The translations under genes were made by a program, and so were the position numbers. DNA of 64,000 nt, taken from Lytechinus pictus (taxonomy: Eukaryota > Echinodermata > Echinoidea > Temnopleuroida > Toxopneustidae). The stretch is taken from contig NC_087254.1 in assembly GCF_037042905.1 (NCBI RefSeq), positions 22,556,603-22,620,602 of the forward strand, written 5' to 3'. How positions within the stretch are numbered: position 1 is the first letter of the stretch; the number at the start of each line of letters is the position of its first letter. Below, piece by piece: positions 27,284 through 54,062 of this stretch. The notes below the pieces were generated by a model, which was given only the letters and a program-made list of their open reading frames with translations, was not told where the DNA came from and did no database searches.

Positions 27284-27965
27284 TTATCCGTCATACAAAC
27301 AAGCCGATTGGTCAGATCAATGACGTGTACATGTACATCTTCTGCAATCTCTTATGAATTCTGTGATCAAGCAGGGGTCACTATACATGTAGGTTGCAAT
27401 CGCTGCTTTCACGCAAAAATATATAGTAACCAAAAGGTCACAAACTGTCACATGACCAATTGTAATGTTTGGTGACAGTTCCTTACAACATCCACAGATA
27501 ACTAATTATGGTATCTTTGGCTTTCCATAGTTACGTTTTCTTCCAAAGATGGGGCAATTTAAATGAATAATAAAATATTCACCTGAAAATTTCAGTGTTA
27601 TGTTCCACAAGTGTAAATTCTCTTTGATGGAATATAAAACCAGAATACAGGTTAGAGTGGAGCATAATAACATCTGAATCAAAATTAAACTCTGGATTGC
27701 ATCACATCCACACCATATCTTGAACTCCACCCACAGAAAACTTGCATATTCCCATTGATGGTATTGCCAGAAGAGCAAATCAGAGAGGAATAGAAAAGTC
27801 CTCCCATTTCCTACCTAGTGGAAGGCTTAGGTTAGCGGGTAACTTACAGCTTTTTCCTCACTTATAAAGTAGTATGAACATCTGCCATTCATATGGCATC
27901 ATATCTATATTCTGAAATACTGCATGTTACTCAATGCTACATATCTATGGAGGGAAGGGTTAGGG

Positions 27966-44618
<16,653 letters not shown>

Positions 44619-44654
44619 GGTATCACTGTCACACTCGACTTATGACACTTAGAA

Positions 44655-44684
44655 TTACTGCTCGATATACATGGAAATGCACAT
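44655..44684 (-). promoter_or_regulatory. uORF in the Miro 5' UTR
   Basis: An ATG at 44684 opens a nine-codon frame that ends TAA at 44657-44655, 36 bases before the Miro start codon; a second in-frame ATG lies inside it. It is in the same spliced 5' UTR exon, which begins at 44687 after a T-rich tract and CCAG. A uORF here would be expected to lower translation of the main frame. Confidence 0.6.
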
Positions 44685-45194
44685 GACCTGGAAAAAAAAA
44701 TTGGTTACATGTAGCTAGTAGGACATGCTCTTCAATTTCATACTTATGCCAGGATATATAAGAGACTAAATCACCCTCCGTACAAAATAAATTTGAAGAA
44801 TTTCATTCTGACCAAATCAATCTCACTAGTAAATTTTAGCAGTCTTTATTTACTCTTCAAAATGGGAACTAGCACATTCAATGATGAAACAGAGACTGAA
44901 GCTTAAGTTAGAGGGAAGGCTGGATTCATAATCCATATTCATAACTTTGCATCAATTTTTTCTGATAATCCCTAGATCCAAAGTATTTCAAAGAAAGAAG
45001 TCTTCACATATTGAAAGGGGATCCAACTTCAAACATCAATGAGTAGAAAATCAGACAGGTAGTAAGAACACAACAACCTTTAATTAGCCAAAATCATCAC
45101 AGAATTGACCGTCCGATCTGTCACAGAAAAGACTAATGTTAAAAAAGAGCTCCATTTTTTGTGCCGATCACACAAATCCTAAAATAAAACGATC

Positions 45195-45426
45195 CATGGT
45201 CGTACGCAGTGCGGGGGGGGGGGGGGGGGGGGGGGGGGCAGAAATTATGAAAATGTACATTTTTTTTACTGAAAAACTGAAGTCATCAAAAGTGTGTGCC
45301 AAATCCTTCAATTTAACTTGACAAAATGCATAACGTCCAAATGACAAGCTTGGTCGCTTCGCTCACTCCTCGCTTTTTTCGAAAAAGTTTACGCGAGTAA
45401 CCTGAAATTTCTGCGTACGGCCATGA
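45195..45426. mobile_element. Palindromic element with CATGGTCGTACGCAG ends and a G26 tract
   Basis: The left CATGGTCGTACGCAG is mirrored by CTGCGTACGGCCATG. The left half holds 26 consecutive G (45213-45238), and the middle has a TCGCTTCGCTC word. No direct flanking duplication is clear. Confidence 0.7.
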
Positions 45427-45829
45427 TTCATTAAACGATCTACTCCTTATTGCAGTTACTTTAGACCAAAAGCTTCAGTCTCTGTTATGCTGGTTGTTCC
45501 TCTAAACTGCGTAGGCTCCACTCACCAAATACAGAGACCGAAGTTGTTGCTTGATCTGTACAGGGACTCAATGGCCATATGTTTATGTATTAAGTTCGGA
45601 TGAAACAGGGAAGAGAAGTTGCGCGACAGCCGAAGTGAGTCACTGTTTTTTCCCCTTTTAAGTTTATTTTTCCCTGTTTTGGTGCATTTCAGGCCAAAAC
45701 AGCATAATAATCCCTATTTTGGTACAGTTCTTTTTATATATTATTTTATGGAAATATAGACAAAAATCGATGAGCCCCGTCGGGGGGATTTTGCATTGTT
45801 AACCCCCTAATGGTGGCTGCACGATAGCG

Positions 45830-45898
45830 AGCCGTCTGTGTACGAGGAGAAATTATAAAAAATTAAAAATGTTAAAAAACTCCTCGAAACAGACGGCT
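45830..45898. repeat. Stem-loop with AGCCGTCTGT arms
   Basis: AGCCGTCTGTGTACGAGGAG at 45830-45849 pairs with CTCCTCGAAACAGACGGCT at 45880-45898 with two mismatches, around an A-rich loop. It lies in the long first intron of Miro, in the 5' UTR. Confidence 0.8.
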
Positions 45899-46206
45899 GC
45901 CACCTGTCTATATTGCAGTATATCCATTCAAGGTGTTGTGTGTCTGGACGATCAATTTTAGAAAGTCATTTGGAAAAATTTACAAGTGAAGTTTCATCAA
46001 TTTTTAGTACAAAATGTTAAGAAATATTATAGAGAAGAAAATAGAAGATGATTGCAACTATTGAATTCATATTTTTAGTGTGATCCAAAGGCAAAGACAA
46101 AAAAGAAGGCTTCAACAATAATCAATATCAAGTGTCCGGACACCCGACCCCCCATCCTATTCCTAACTAAGTAATACAAATTAGCTTTGGAGGGTTTGGC
46201 GACACA

Positions 46207-46688
46207 CTGACCAGTACTGCAGTAGAGGCACACGGCCAATATGGGAGACTCTCTCCAATAGGGGAGACAATCTCCCACATTGGAGACTTGCTTTGCAAAA
46301 GGACAAAAGAAACAACACCAACAAAAGCATGATTTTTTTTCACCAAAAATTTGGTCTCACTGAGGCCAGAAGCCCATTTGTTTTGTGTGTGATTGACAAC
46401 AAAAATCCTTATCAAAACAAAAGTAGACGGTGAATTTTTAAAGTAGACAGTGAAAAGGAGTAATTTTTCATGAGGAATCTGCTTATCACATTTTTATTTG
46501 CCGCCAAGGTAATCCTTTTGCAGCAAATGTAAACAAAGGAAATTGGTCTCCAAAACTAAACTGGAGACTGTCTCTGAAATTGGATACCCAAATTCTTTAC
46601 AAAAGTCTCTGATATTGGAGATAATCTCCCACATTGGAGACAGTCTCCAATGTTGGCCGTGCACTGCACCGGCTCTACTGCTGACCAT
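46207..46688. repeat. Inverted-repeat element rich in TCTCC-CATTGGAGAC words
   Basis: The outer segments (CTGCAGTAGAGGC..ACACGGCCAA on the left; TTGGCCGTGC..GGCTCTACTGCTGACC on the right) are inverted. Both inner edges repeat hairpins of the form TCTCCCACATTGGAGAC, about five times in all. No coding capacity. Confidence 0.7.
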
Positions 46689-47134
46689 TCCCCAAAAGCG
46701 CAGCCACATAATAGAGAAAATGTTAAGATAATGACGATCTGGGTGTAGAGTCAGTGCATGAGTCCACTGCACTGCACTGGGGTGATGACATGTATTGCCG
46801 GTTACCTATGCCATGCCCATGGCGCATCATGCATAAGCCAATGTAATTTCCCCCGCAATTTCCCTCTCCATTCATTCACTCACGTTGCACGCTGGTCCAA
46901 CGGCCTACGTCTCCGTACGCCTACCGTTACGGCTATCGCGACCAGGCACGTAATGCAATAATGGCATGCACACACACCTTCCCCACAAATTCGGTTATAT
47001 GAAGTATTTATGCAATACATGATTTAAAGTTGTGACAGGAAATATGTAAAATATTCAGAAATGTACACTAATCGCTAATTTTATTACATGAATTCCTAAT
47101 TTTACAAGAAAATTTATATCGAATATAAACTTAC

Positions 47135-47180
47135 GTGACTCCGCGCAAAACCGGAACAGAGTTCAATGAGCATGCGCAGA
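47135..47180 (-). promoter_or_regulatory. Likely Miro promoter and non-coding first exon
   Basis: On the minus strand, AGTCAC|GTAAGT at 47135 is a strong splice donor that could join the acceptor at 44687. Just upstream lie an ETS-type site (CCGGAA on the plus strand, 47151-47156) and an NRF1-type core GCATGCGCA (47170-47178). That pair is common in TATA-less promoters of nuclear genes for mitochondrial proteins. The transcription start itself is inferred. Confidence 0.55.
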
Positions 47181-48605
47181 TTACAAATTGCAAAATGAAG
47201 TTTGGCATGTTTCAGAAAAAAAAGAGAGAGAAGAAAACAAACGCGAAAGTGCTCACAAAACGGTCATAGGCCTATACCTACCTGATAAAAAAAAAATCAC
47301 CTGCTATCCAATATTAATTTGACATACATTACATGCATTATTTGACTATCTATTTATTTGTCGTATGCTTTGTTAATAAGCTCATCTTTTATATTACATG
47401 CATATTATCAAAGAATAAAATTTTCGAGCACTAAGCGAGCTGAAATTCCTTGGTATATATAGGCCTACTGTTAGATGTCAGTGAACAGCGCTCAAAATGT
47501 GAGCACAAAGCGAGCTGGTTTGGAAACCGAAAATTTTAAGCACATTTTGTTATTGTTAGCAGAATACATATGAACTTGAGGAACATTCATTTGTTTAAAT
47601 AATAATTGGCATATTCTCAAAGAAATGTGTGTCGCCGTAAACATATATGCAGCGCCTTAGCCCTTACCATCATCATCGCCATCATCATCACCACCAGCAT
47701 CACCATCATCATATAACCATCATCATCTTCATCATCGTCATAGTCATCATCATCTTCAACTTGAATAACCACCATCATCATCATCATCATCATCATCATT
47801 ATCACCATTACCATCACCATCATCATCACACCACCATTTTCATCATCCAGTGGCGTAACAGGCGGGGGGCAGGCTGCCTCATTTCACCGGGGGAAAAAAC
47901 GGGGAAAAGACAAAAGGGAGGGAGAAAGAAATAGGGAAAGGGAAAAGTGAAAAGAATTATTAAGAAAAAAGACATAAAAAATGGAAAACGGAAGGGAAGC
48001 GGGAAAAGGAAATGAACGAAAGAAGAACGTGTGAGAAAGAACAAATCATAACGAAATAGGCCTACTAAACATTAGCATGATCATGATGATTAGTAAGAAA
48101 GGGAAATAAATATTAAAAGATGACAAACTAGCAAACAAAAGCGGGAATAAGGTAGAATGGAATGAGGCAAGAGCTAATTTGGATAACGAAGAAGATGGAC
48201 AAAAAAAGAATTTAATAACACGGCCGGGATGCCGAGGATTGAAAATAAGGAACAGGAAGTAAGATGGACTATAAACTTGCTAAGTTTAATGCAATAATGG
48301 TCGCAATCAGGACAAAAATGTCCCTAGCCAAATCCTCCTGTTATTTGTTATATGCCCTACCTAGGCAAAGCTTTACGCTGGCAAGAGTTACCACCAAAAA
48401 GTCTCTTACATTGTTTACTTTGGCTAAATCCCCAACATGTCCAAAACTACCGGAGCACTGGCGGTTTGGCAATGGCCCCAAAAAGTTATACAACCAAGAA
48501 CAAAAATGTCTCAAAGTTATATTCTCATGAAAAGGTTTATTTTTCTCTCGCTTGCTTCGCTAACTCGGGACTTGTATTACGCAGCTTTTTGGCACATGCG
48601 CCATA
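47181..48605. other. Intergenic DNA upstream of Miro
   Basis: Holds a CAT-type microsatellite at about 47660-47842, directly followed by a hAT-like end CAGTGGCGTAACAGG with no matching right end, then a purine-rich stretch to about 48060. No gene is supported. Confidence 0.6.
47660..47842. repeat. CAT/CAC trinucleotide microsatellite
   Basis: Continuous ATCATCATCACC-type repeats. They translate to His- or Met-rich spurious frames on the two strands. Confidence 0.95.
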
Positions 48606-49271
48606 GGTTTATTTCCAATTGGTCCAATGCCAATTCGTCCAATTGCCAACTCGTCTCCTATCTTTTGGTCTACCATCAGTTCGTCCATTATCCACTTGGT
48701 CTAATTGCCAATTGTTAATGTGCAAAATGAATGAAAATAAATGAATATTAGACCAACTGGTTATGAGACGAAATGGTAATAAACGAAATGGTGATTAGAT
48801 CGGCGAAGTGATGATTGGACTAAATGGTTATTGGACCAAATGGTTGTAAGACGAAATGTTAATGGACGAAATAATGATAATAATAATAATAGCCAATTTT
48901 TATATAGCGCTTTTCCCAGAATGGCTCAAAGCGCTGTACAGCATATTATTACCCCGGTCATTGGATTCATTTCAATCCCGCACGAAAAGTGCAAAATTTC
49001 CACTCCCTGGGGAGCATACCTTGCATTCATCACAGCCTCATTATGGCGCTAGCAAATTCAAACATACAATATCTTTCGCATCCTACCGGGTACCCATTTA
49101 GCACCTTGGTCGAGAGTGGCAAAGTGTGGATTAACGCCTTGCCAAAGGACGCTACACTGTTAAAAAAATCCCCTGATTTTACGGAAAAAGAAGATTTTGC
49201 AGAAAGCAATAACAGAATCATTCTGTAAATTCATAAAACAGGAATTTTTCTGCAATTTAACAGAACATGTC

Positions 49272-49713
49272 TGGTTTGCCGAGCAAACCTTTTTCTTTAG
49301 ATTTTTCCTTTTAGATTTGGCTTTTTAAATCGACCGCATGAGGTCAGCGCACTTGCCGAAAGCTAGAAAACGTGAAGGTTTCTCTTCGACGATATGTCAG
49401 AATAACCATGAATTACCCCAAACTGAAGCAGTTAGAATGCCGAACAAGAAATTGAATTTGATGGATCACCGGAGAAAGGGGACTTTTAAGTTCAGAAGTT
49501 AGAAGTACCGATAATTGTATAGGTAGATTTTATTCAATCTGCATAATCAGAAAAACAAATGAAAAAACATCATAAGTATACTGCAAGTGCAAAATACACT
49601 TATTTTGTCAAAAAACATTATTTGACTCGTTTGTTGTACGGTTCGATTAACTGAATCTAATTATCGGTACTTCTAACTTCTGAGCTTAAAATTCCCCTTT
49701 CTCCGGTGATCCA
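49272..49713 (+). repeat. 5' LTR of the BEL/Pao element
   Basis: 442 bp. It opens with a small palindrome, GGTTTGC-CGA-GCAAACC. Its last 55 bases (49659-49713) are the near-exact reverse complement of an internal segment at 49462-49516, with two mismatches and a 142-base loop. The T at the AAATTCCCC position is the mutated state, because both the right LTR and the paired arm carry the other base. Confidence 0.95.
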
Positions 49714-49786
49714 CAAATTCAATTTCTTGTGGGGAGACGGATCAGAAGCTGTAACGTCTTTATCTGGGATCTGGAATGAAGGAGAT

Positions 49787-52700
49787 ATGGATGAATCTAC
49801 TGCGAAAGAGGCTCCTGTGTCCAAGACTGATATTCTTAAGAGTCAACGCCACCAACGCCGAGGTGCGAATGGCAAGCTTACAAGAATAGGACATGCCTTG
49901 AAGAGCTTGATAGAAGAAAGACGGCCTATTTCAGAGGTGCAGGAGATCTATGAAAGGTATCTTCTTGCTTATGAAGAATTGCAGAATAGGCATGAATCAT
50001 TTTCAGAGCTTATTGAAGATGACGATGAATACGACATGGAAGAAAGATGGATGGATGAATGTCAGCAGTCTTTCCTTAGCCATCAAATTTCTTTCAGAGA
50101 TTACTGTAAGGGAGAGACAGAGAAAATTGTTTCAAGGCAGAAACTACGAAAACAGATGACGAATGAACAGCCAAGTGATGATAATTCAGAAGCTAGTTCT
50201 GATGAAACAGCATCAAACGCACAGCAAGATGGAAGTCATACCCAGAGTCTGCAGATAAGAAATGTACAGAAGAGAGTGGGATCCATGTTCAAAATGGAAA
50301 AGCCAAAGATGCCCACATTTAACGGAAATGTGCGAGATTATTGCATATTCAAGGCTGACTTTCAACATGCTCTGGGAGAAGTTTTTGATGAAAGAGATGC
50401 TCTAATGATATTGCGATCATGTCTGCAAGGTAAACCCCTACAGATGATTCAAGGAATAGGACGAGACTTCAAAGCAGCTTGGGAGCAGTTAGATATGGTG
50501 TATGGAGACCCAAGGTTAGTTGCAGACGCAATTATTCATGACATCACCAAATTTCGCTCCTTGAAACCAGGTGAAGATGATCGCTTCTGTGAATTTGTGA
50601 ACATAGTACGCAGAAGTTACAATGTGCTCAAAGAAATTGGGAAGGAGAACGACATGAATAACAGTCACATGCTGGCTATCATGGAGAAGAAACTCACCCC
50701 TGAAGATAGAAAGATCTGGTTCAGGAATCAAGAATTGGATGAAGCTTCTGCAACATTTGAGAAATTTCTTGAATTCCTCACCCTAGAGTTGAAGGCAAGG
50801 ATGAGATCAGCAGCTCCGGTAAGAGGTGAAGTAAAACCAAGCGTCAACTTTGTGACCAAGAAGTCCAGCCCAAGTACCAATAACCAGGAAAGGAAGTTCG
50901 ACAGATGCTGGCTCTGTAGAGATGATTCCCACTGGACTGACCAATGCAAGTCATTTCTGTCCAAGTCGTTCAAGGAGAGAATGCAGCTTGTCAAGGAAAA
51001 TAAGGCATGCTTTGCTTGTCTGAAAAAGGCTACCTATGGTCACAAAATGTCTACTTGCAAAAGACGACGGCGCTGTACCGAGAGCGTGAATGGAGAACAG
51101 TGCAAGTACTACCATCATCCTCTTCTACACAATTCATCAGATGTTAGAGAAGTTGGTGTAGCCTGTGTTGGTGCAAAGGAAGCTCTCCTACCAGTGGTGA
51201 CAGTGGAAGTGGCTGAAAAGAAAACCTGGAAAAAGTGCAATATGTTACTAGACTGTGGAGCCCAATTGTCAATAATAAAACAGTCACTTGCAGACAAGTT
51301 AAAGTTAAAAGGCAAAGAAGTCACTATTGTAATATCAAAGTTGGGAGGAGTGGAAGAGGAGGTGATCACGAATGAATATAAGGTCAGCGTAAAGGAGTTA
51401 GGAGGACGAAATTCCTTGCCAGTTACGGTGATTAGCCTGCCTCATATCAGTACCACAGACAGTGTACCAGAAGAATATCTACAGTCAGCAGCCAAACAAC
51501 TTAAGATTGATCGAAAGATGTTCAACAGGCATGGTGGAGAGATTGACTTACTAGTTGGCAGTGATCATCCCAAGTTCCATGGAGGTGAGTCAAAGGAGAC
51601 CCACAACTTTACTGCTCGTCATTCACCTGTTGGATGGGTGATACTAGGAACATTGCCGCATAGAAGGATGGAATCAAGTAAAGTTTTGCATGTGCAGTTA
51701 GCCAAGCCAGTGGATCTGACTGAGTTCTGGACGACGGAGTCGATGGGAGTCAAGGACATCGACTGCCAATGCCAACCTACAGGGATGACCAAGGCAGACA
51801 AAGAGGAGTATGATATGATTGAACGGTCTTGTGTCAAAGAAGGTAATCAGTGGCAAGTTTCGTATCCATGGAAACGAGACCCAAACAAACTTCCTGATAA
51901 CAGATGGTTAGCTGAGAAGATGTTGGAAGCTACGGAAAGGAGGCTTCTAAAGAATCCTGATCATGCAAAAGCTTACCAAGAACAGATGACCCAGCTGGTA
52001 GAGATGGGATTCGCACGGAAGTTGTCTGATAATGAAGTCAGTGGATATTCAGGACCGGTACACTATATTGGTCACCATGCAGTAGTTAGACCTGAAAAGA
52101 AAAGTACCCCAGTGCGTATTGTATTCAACTCGTCAGCAAGCTATCAAGGACATTCTCTCAATGAATACTGGCACAAGGGTCCTGACATGTTAAATTCACT
52201 TTTTGGAGTTCTGATGAAGTTCCGCGATCACTCTGTTGCGGTCAGTGGTGACATATCCAAGATGTATCACCGTGTCAAGGTACCAGTAATTGATCAACAT
52301 GTACACAGGTATCTCTGGCGTGATCTTGAAGTTGAGAGGAAGCCTGATGTCTACATCAAGTTGGTTGTCACCTTTGGCGACAAGCCTTCCCCGGCAATGG
52401 CCCAAATTGCCTTGAGAAAAACAGCTGAAGTAGCAGAGAAAGAAAGTCCTAAAGCAGCACAGATCCTGAAGGAAAGTACATACATGGATGACATTTGTTT
52501 CTCGACACCAACTGAAGAAGAAGCCATTCAGCTAACTGATGAAATCGACAAAGCTTTGGGGGATGGAGGCTTCAACGTCAAGGGCTGGGTGTCGAACAAA
52601 AATATAAGACCCGGTAGCCAGAACGAGATGGAATTGCTGAGTAAGTTGTCCAATGAGAAGGTTTTAGGAGTTGTTTGGAACCAACATAACGATTCATTCT

Positions 52701-54034
52701 CGTACAAGTCAACCTTGGACAGGTCCAGTAGAGAAGAGAAATCAGCCAATAATGAAGGAAAACGGACAAAACGAAAAATCCTGAGCCAAATAGCAAGAAT
52801 CTTCGACCTAATTGGATTTGTATCACCCTTCCTTGTTCGAGCCAAGATGGGAATGCAAAGGCTTTGGGAGAAGGGATACAAATGGGATGAAAGACTGCCA
52901 GAGGAACAACAGAAATGGTGGACAGGTTTCTTCAATGAAATGAAAGAGCTGAGCGAGGCTAAACTTGACCGAAGCCTCACACCACCAGGAGCTATTGACA
53001 ATCCAATATTATGTGTGTTCTCAGATGCATCAGAAGCTGCCTTCGGGTGCTGCGCCTACCTTAGATGGCAGATAGCAGATGGCAGTTTTACTACAAGATT
53101 TGTAGCAGCAAGGTCAAGAGTGGCCCCTTTAAAGAAGCTGACCATTCCCCGATTAGAGCTACAAGCTGCTCTGATGGCGGCAAGGCTGTTTACGGCAATA
53201 AAGGAAGAGACAACTTTGAAGTTGCTAGAGACAATCTTCATGACAGACAGTCTCATTACTCTAGCATGGATCCACAGTCAGTCCAGAATGTACAAGTCAT
53301 TCGTCTCATCCAGAGTGGGAGAGATCCAGAGTGCCTCCAATCCAGAGAACTGGAGATATGTTCCCGGAAATATGAACCCTGCTGATAAAATCTCCAGAGG
53401 CTTAGCAGTCAGAGATCTGAGTAAAGAATGGGAACATGGTCCTGAATTCCTATTCAAGCCTATAGATGACTGGCCAGAGGACAAATCGCTCCCTGTACAA
53501 CAAGGTGATGATGACAAGGAGAGGAGAAAGGTAAAGCAAGTTCTACATACAACCTGTTCTGGTGTCATTGGCTGTGAGAAGTATTCGTCTTGGAGAAGAC
53601 TCCTCAGAGTCACAGCTTATGTGCATCGATTTGTCAAGAATATGAAGGCCAGATGCAAGACGAAAGTTGACGAAGGACTGACAAGAGAAGATGGTCCACT
53701 CACTGCATCCGAGTTAAGTGTTGCTGAACTGTACTGGATCAAGGAGGTACAGAAACCACTTCATGAACGCTTGAGGTCTGGTGAATTCAAGGTTCTAAGT
53801 CCATTTCTCAGTGAAGGTATCATCAGAGTTGGAGGAAGGGTAGATAAGATCAAACGATCGTATGAAGCAAGGCACCCAACTCTTATCCCTAATGGCCATC
53901 ATGTAGCTAAGCTTATCACTCGCTACTATCATCAGCAAGGTCATGCGGGAGTAGCTACAACATCAGCTACAACATCAACATCAAGTCCGGACGAGATACT
54001 GGATTCCAGGAGTTCAACGTCTAGCCAAATCTGA
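49787..54034 (+). CDS. BEL/Pao Gag-Pol, 5' portion, gag to integrase zinc-binding region, 1415 aa
   Basis: The start is taken at the ATG at 49787; the open frame reaches back into the LTR only without an ATG. In order: gag region with the PTFNGNVRDYCIFKADF motif typical of BEL gag; CCHC knuckle CWLCRDDSHWTDQC from residue 374 and a second Cys/His cluster; A17-type protease around residue 489; reverse transcriptase with YMDD at 899-902; RNase H with FSDAS (Asp 1080); then the HHxxGHAG-type integrase zinc-binding region. The protease motif is DCG instead of the usual D-S/T-G. That may be family variation or an inactivating change; I cannot tell. The frame ends at 54032-54034 inside the integrase region, before its catalytic core, because of a +1 shift. 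Internal purine-rich codon use differs from the host exons. Confidence 0.93.
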   Translation: MDESTAKEAPVSKTDILKSQRHQRRGANGKLTRIGHALKSLIEERRPISEVQEIYERYLLAYEELQNRHESFSELIEDDDEYDMEERWMDECQQSFLSHQISFRDYCKGETEKIVSRQKLRKQMTNEQPSDDNSEASSDETASNAQQDGSHTQSLQIRNVQKRVGSMFKMEKPKMPTFNGNVRDYCIFKADFQHALGEVFDERDALMILRSCLQGKPLQMIQGIGRDFKAAWEQLDMVYGDPRLVADAIIHDITKFRSLKPGEDDRFCEFVNIVRRSYNVLKEIGKENDMNNSHMLAIMEKKLTPEDRKIWFRNQELDEASATFEKFLEFLTLELKARMRSAAPVRGEVKPSVNFVTKKSSPSTNNQERKFDRCWLCRDDSHWTDQCKSFLSKSFKERMQLVKENKACFACLKKATYGHKMSTCKRRRRCTESVNGEQCKYYHHPLLHNSSDVREVGVACVGAKEALLPVVTVEVAEKKTWKKCNMLLDCGAQLSIIKQSLADKLKLKGKEVTIVISKLGGVEEEVITNEYKVSVKELGGRNSLPVTVISLPHISTTDSVPEEYLQSAAKQLKIDRKMFNRHGGEIDLLVGSDHPKFHGGESKETHNFTARHSPVGWVILGTLPHRRMESSKVLHVQLAKPVDLTEFWTTESMGVKDIDCQCQPTGMTKADKEEYDMIERSCVKEGNQWQVSYPWKRDPNKLPDNRWLAEKMLEATERRLLKNPDHAKAYQEQMTQLVEMGFARKLSDNEVSGYSGPVHYIGHHAVVRPEKKSTPVRIVFNSSASYQGHSLNEYWHKGPDMLNSLFGVLMKFRDHSVAVSGDISKMYHRVKVPVIDQHVHRYLWRDLEVERKPDVYIKLVVTFGDKPSPAMAQIALRKTAEVAEKESPKAAQILKESTYMDDICFSTPTEEEAIQLTDEIDKALGDGGFNVKGWVSNKNIRPGSQNEMELLSKLSNEKVLGVVWNQHNDSFSYKSTLDRSSREEKSANNEGKRTKRKILSQIARIFDLIGFVSPFLVRAKMGMQRLWEKGYKWDERLPEEQQKWWTGFFNEMKELSEAKLDRSLTPPGAIDNPILCVFSDASEAAFGCCAYLRWQIADGSFTTRFVAARSRVAPLKKLTIPRLELQAALMAARLFTAIKEETTLKLLETIFMTDSLITLAWIHSQSRMYKSFVSSRVGEIQSASNPENWRYVPGNMNPADKISRGLAVRDLSKEWEHGPEFLFKPIDDWPEDKSLPVQQGDDDKERRKVKQVLHTTCSGVIGCEKYSSWRRLLRVTAYVHRFVKNMKARCKTKVDEGLTREDGPLTASELSVAELYWIKEVQKPLHERLRSGEFKVLSPFLSEGIIRVGGRVDKIKRSYEARHPTLIPNGHHVAKLITRYYHQQGHAGVATTSATTSTSSPDEILDSRSSTSSQI

Positions 54035-54062
54035 GAAGTACAGATGTGTAACATGTCGAGAG

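Larger units (their letters stand above)
14052..27965. other. Intergenic region between the claudin-like gene and Miro
   Basis: No host exon was supported here. About 14700-14820 is relatively GC-rich with an E-box CACGTG and may belong to the claudin-like promoter, but nothing fixes a start site. The rest is dominated by palindromic repeats and simple sequence, listed separately, set in AT-rich DNA. A 169-codon plus-strand frame near 15900-16400 is low-complexity Ser/Leu/Pro-rich translation of a pyrimidine tract and is not treated as a gene. Confidence 0.6.

Noticed and set aside
47617..47934. His- and Met-rich frames near the CAT repeat
   Set aside because: They are microsatellite translations on the two strands.
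49706..49786. Upstream extension of Gag into the LTR
   Set aside because: The extension begins at GTG in the LTR and has no ATG. The first ATG, at 49787, is the better start.
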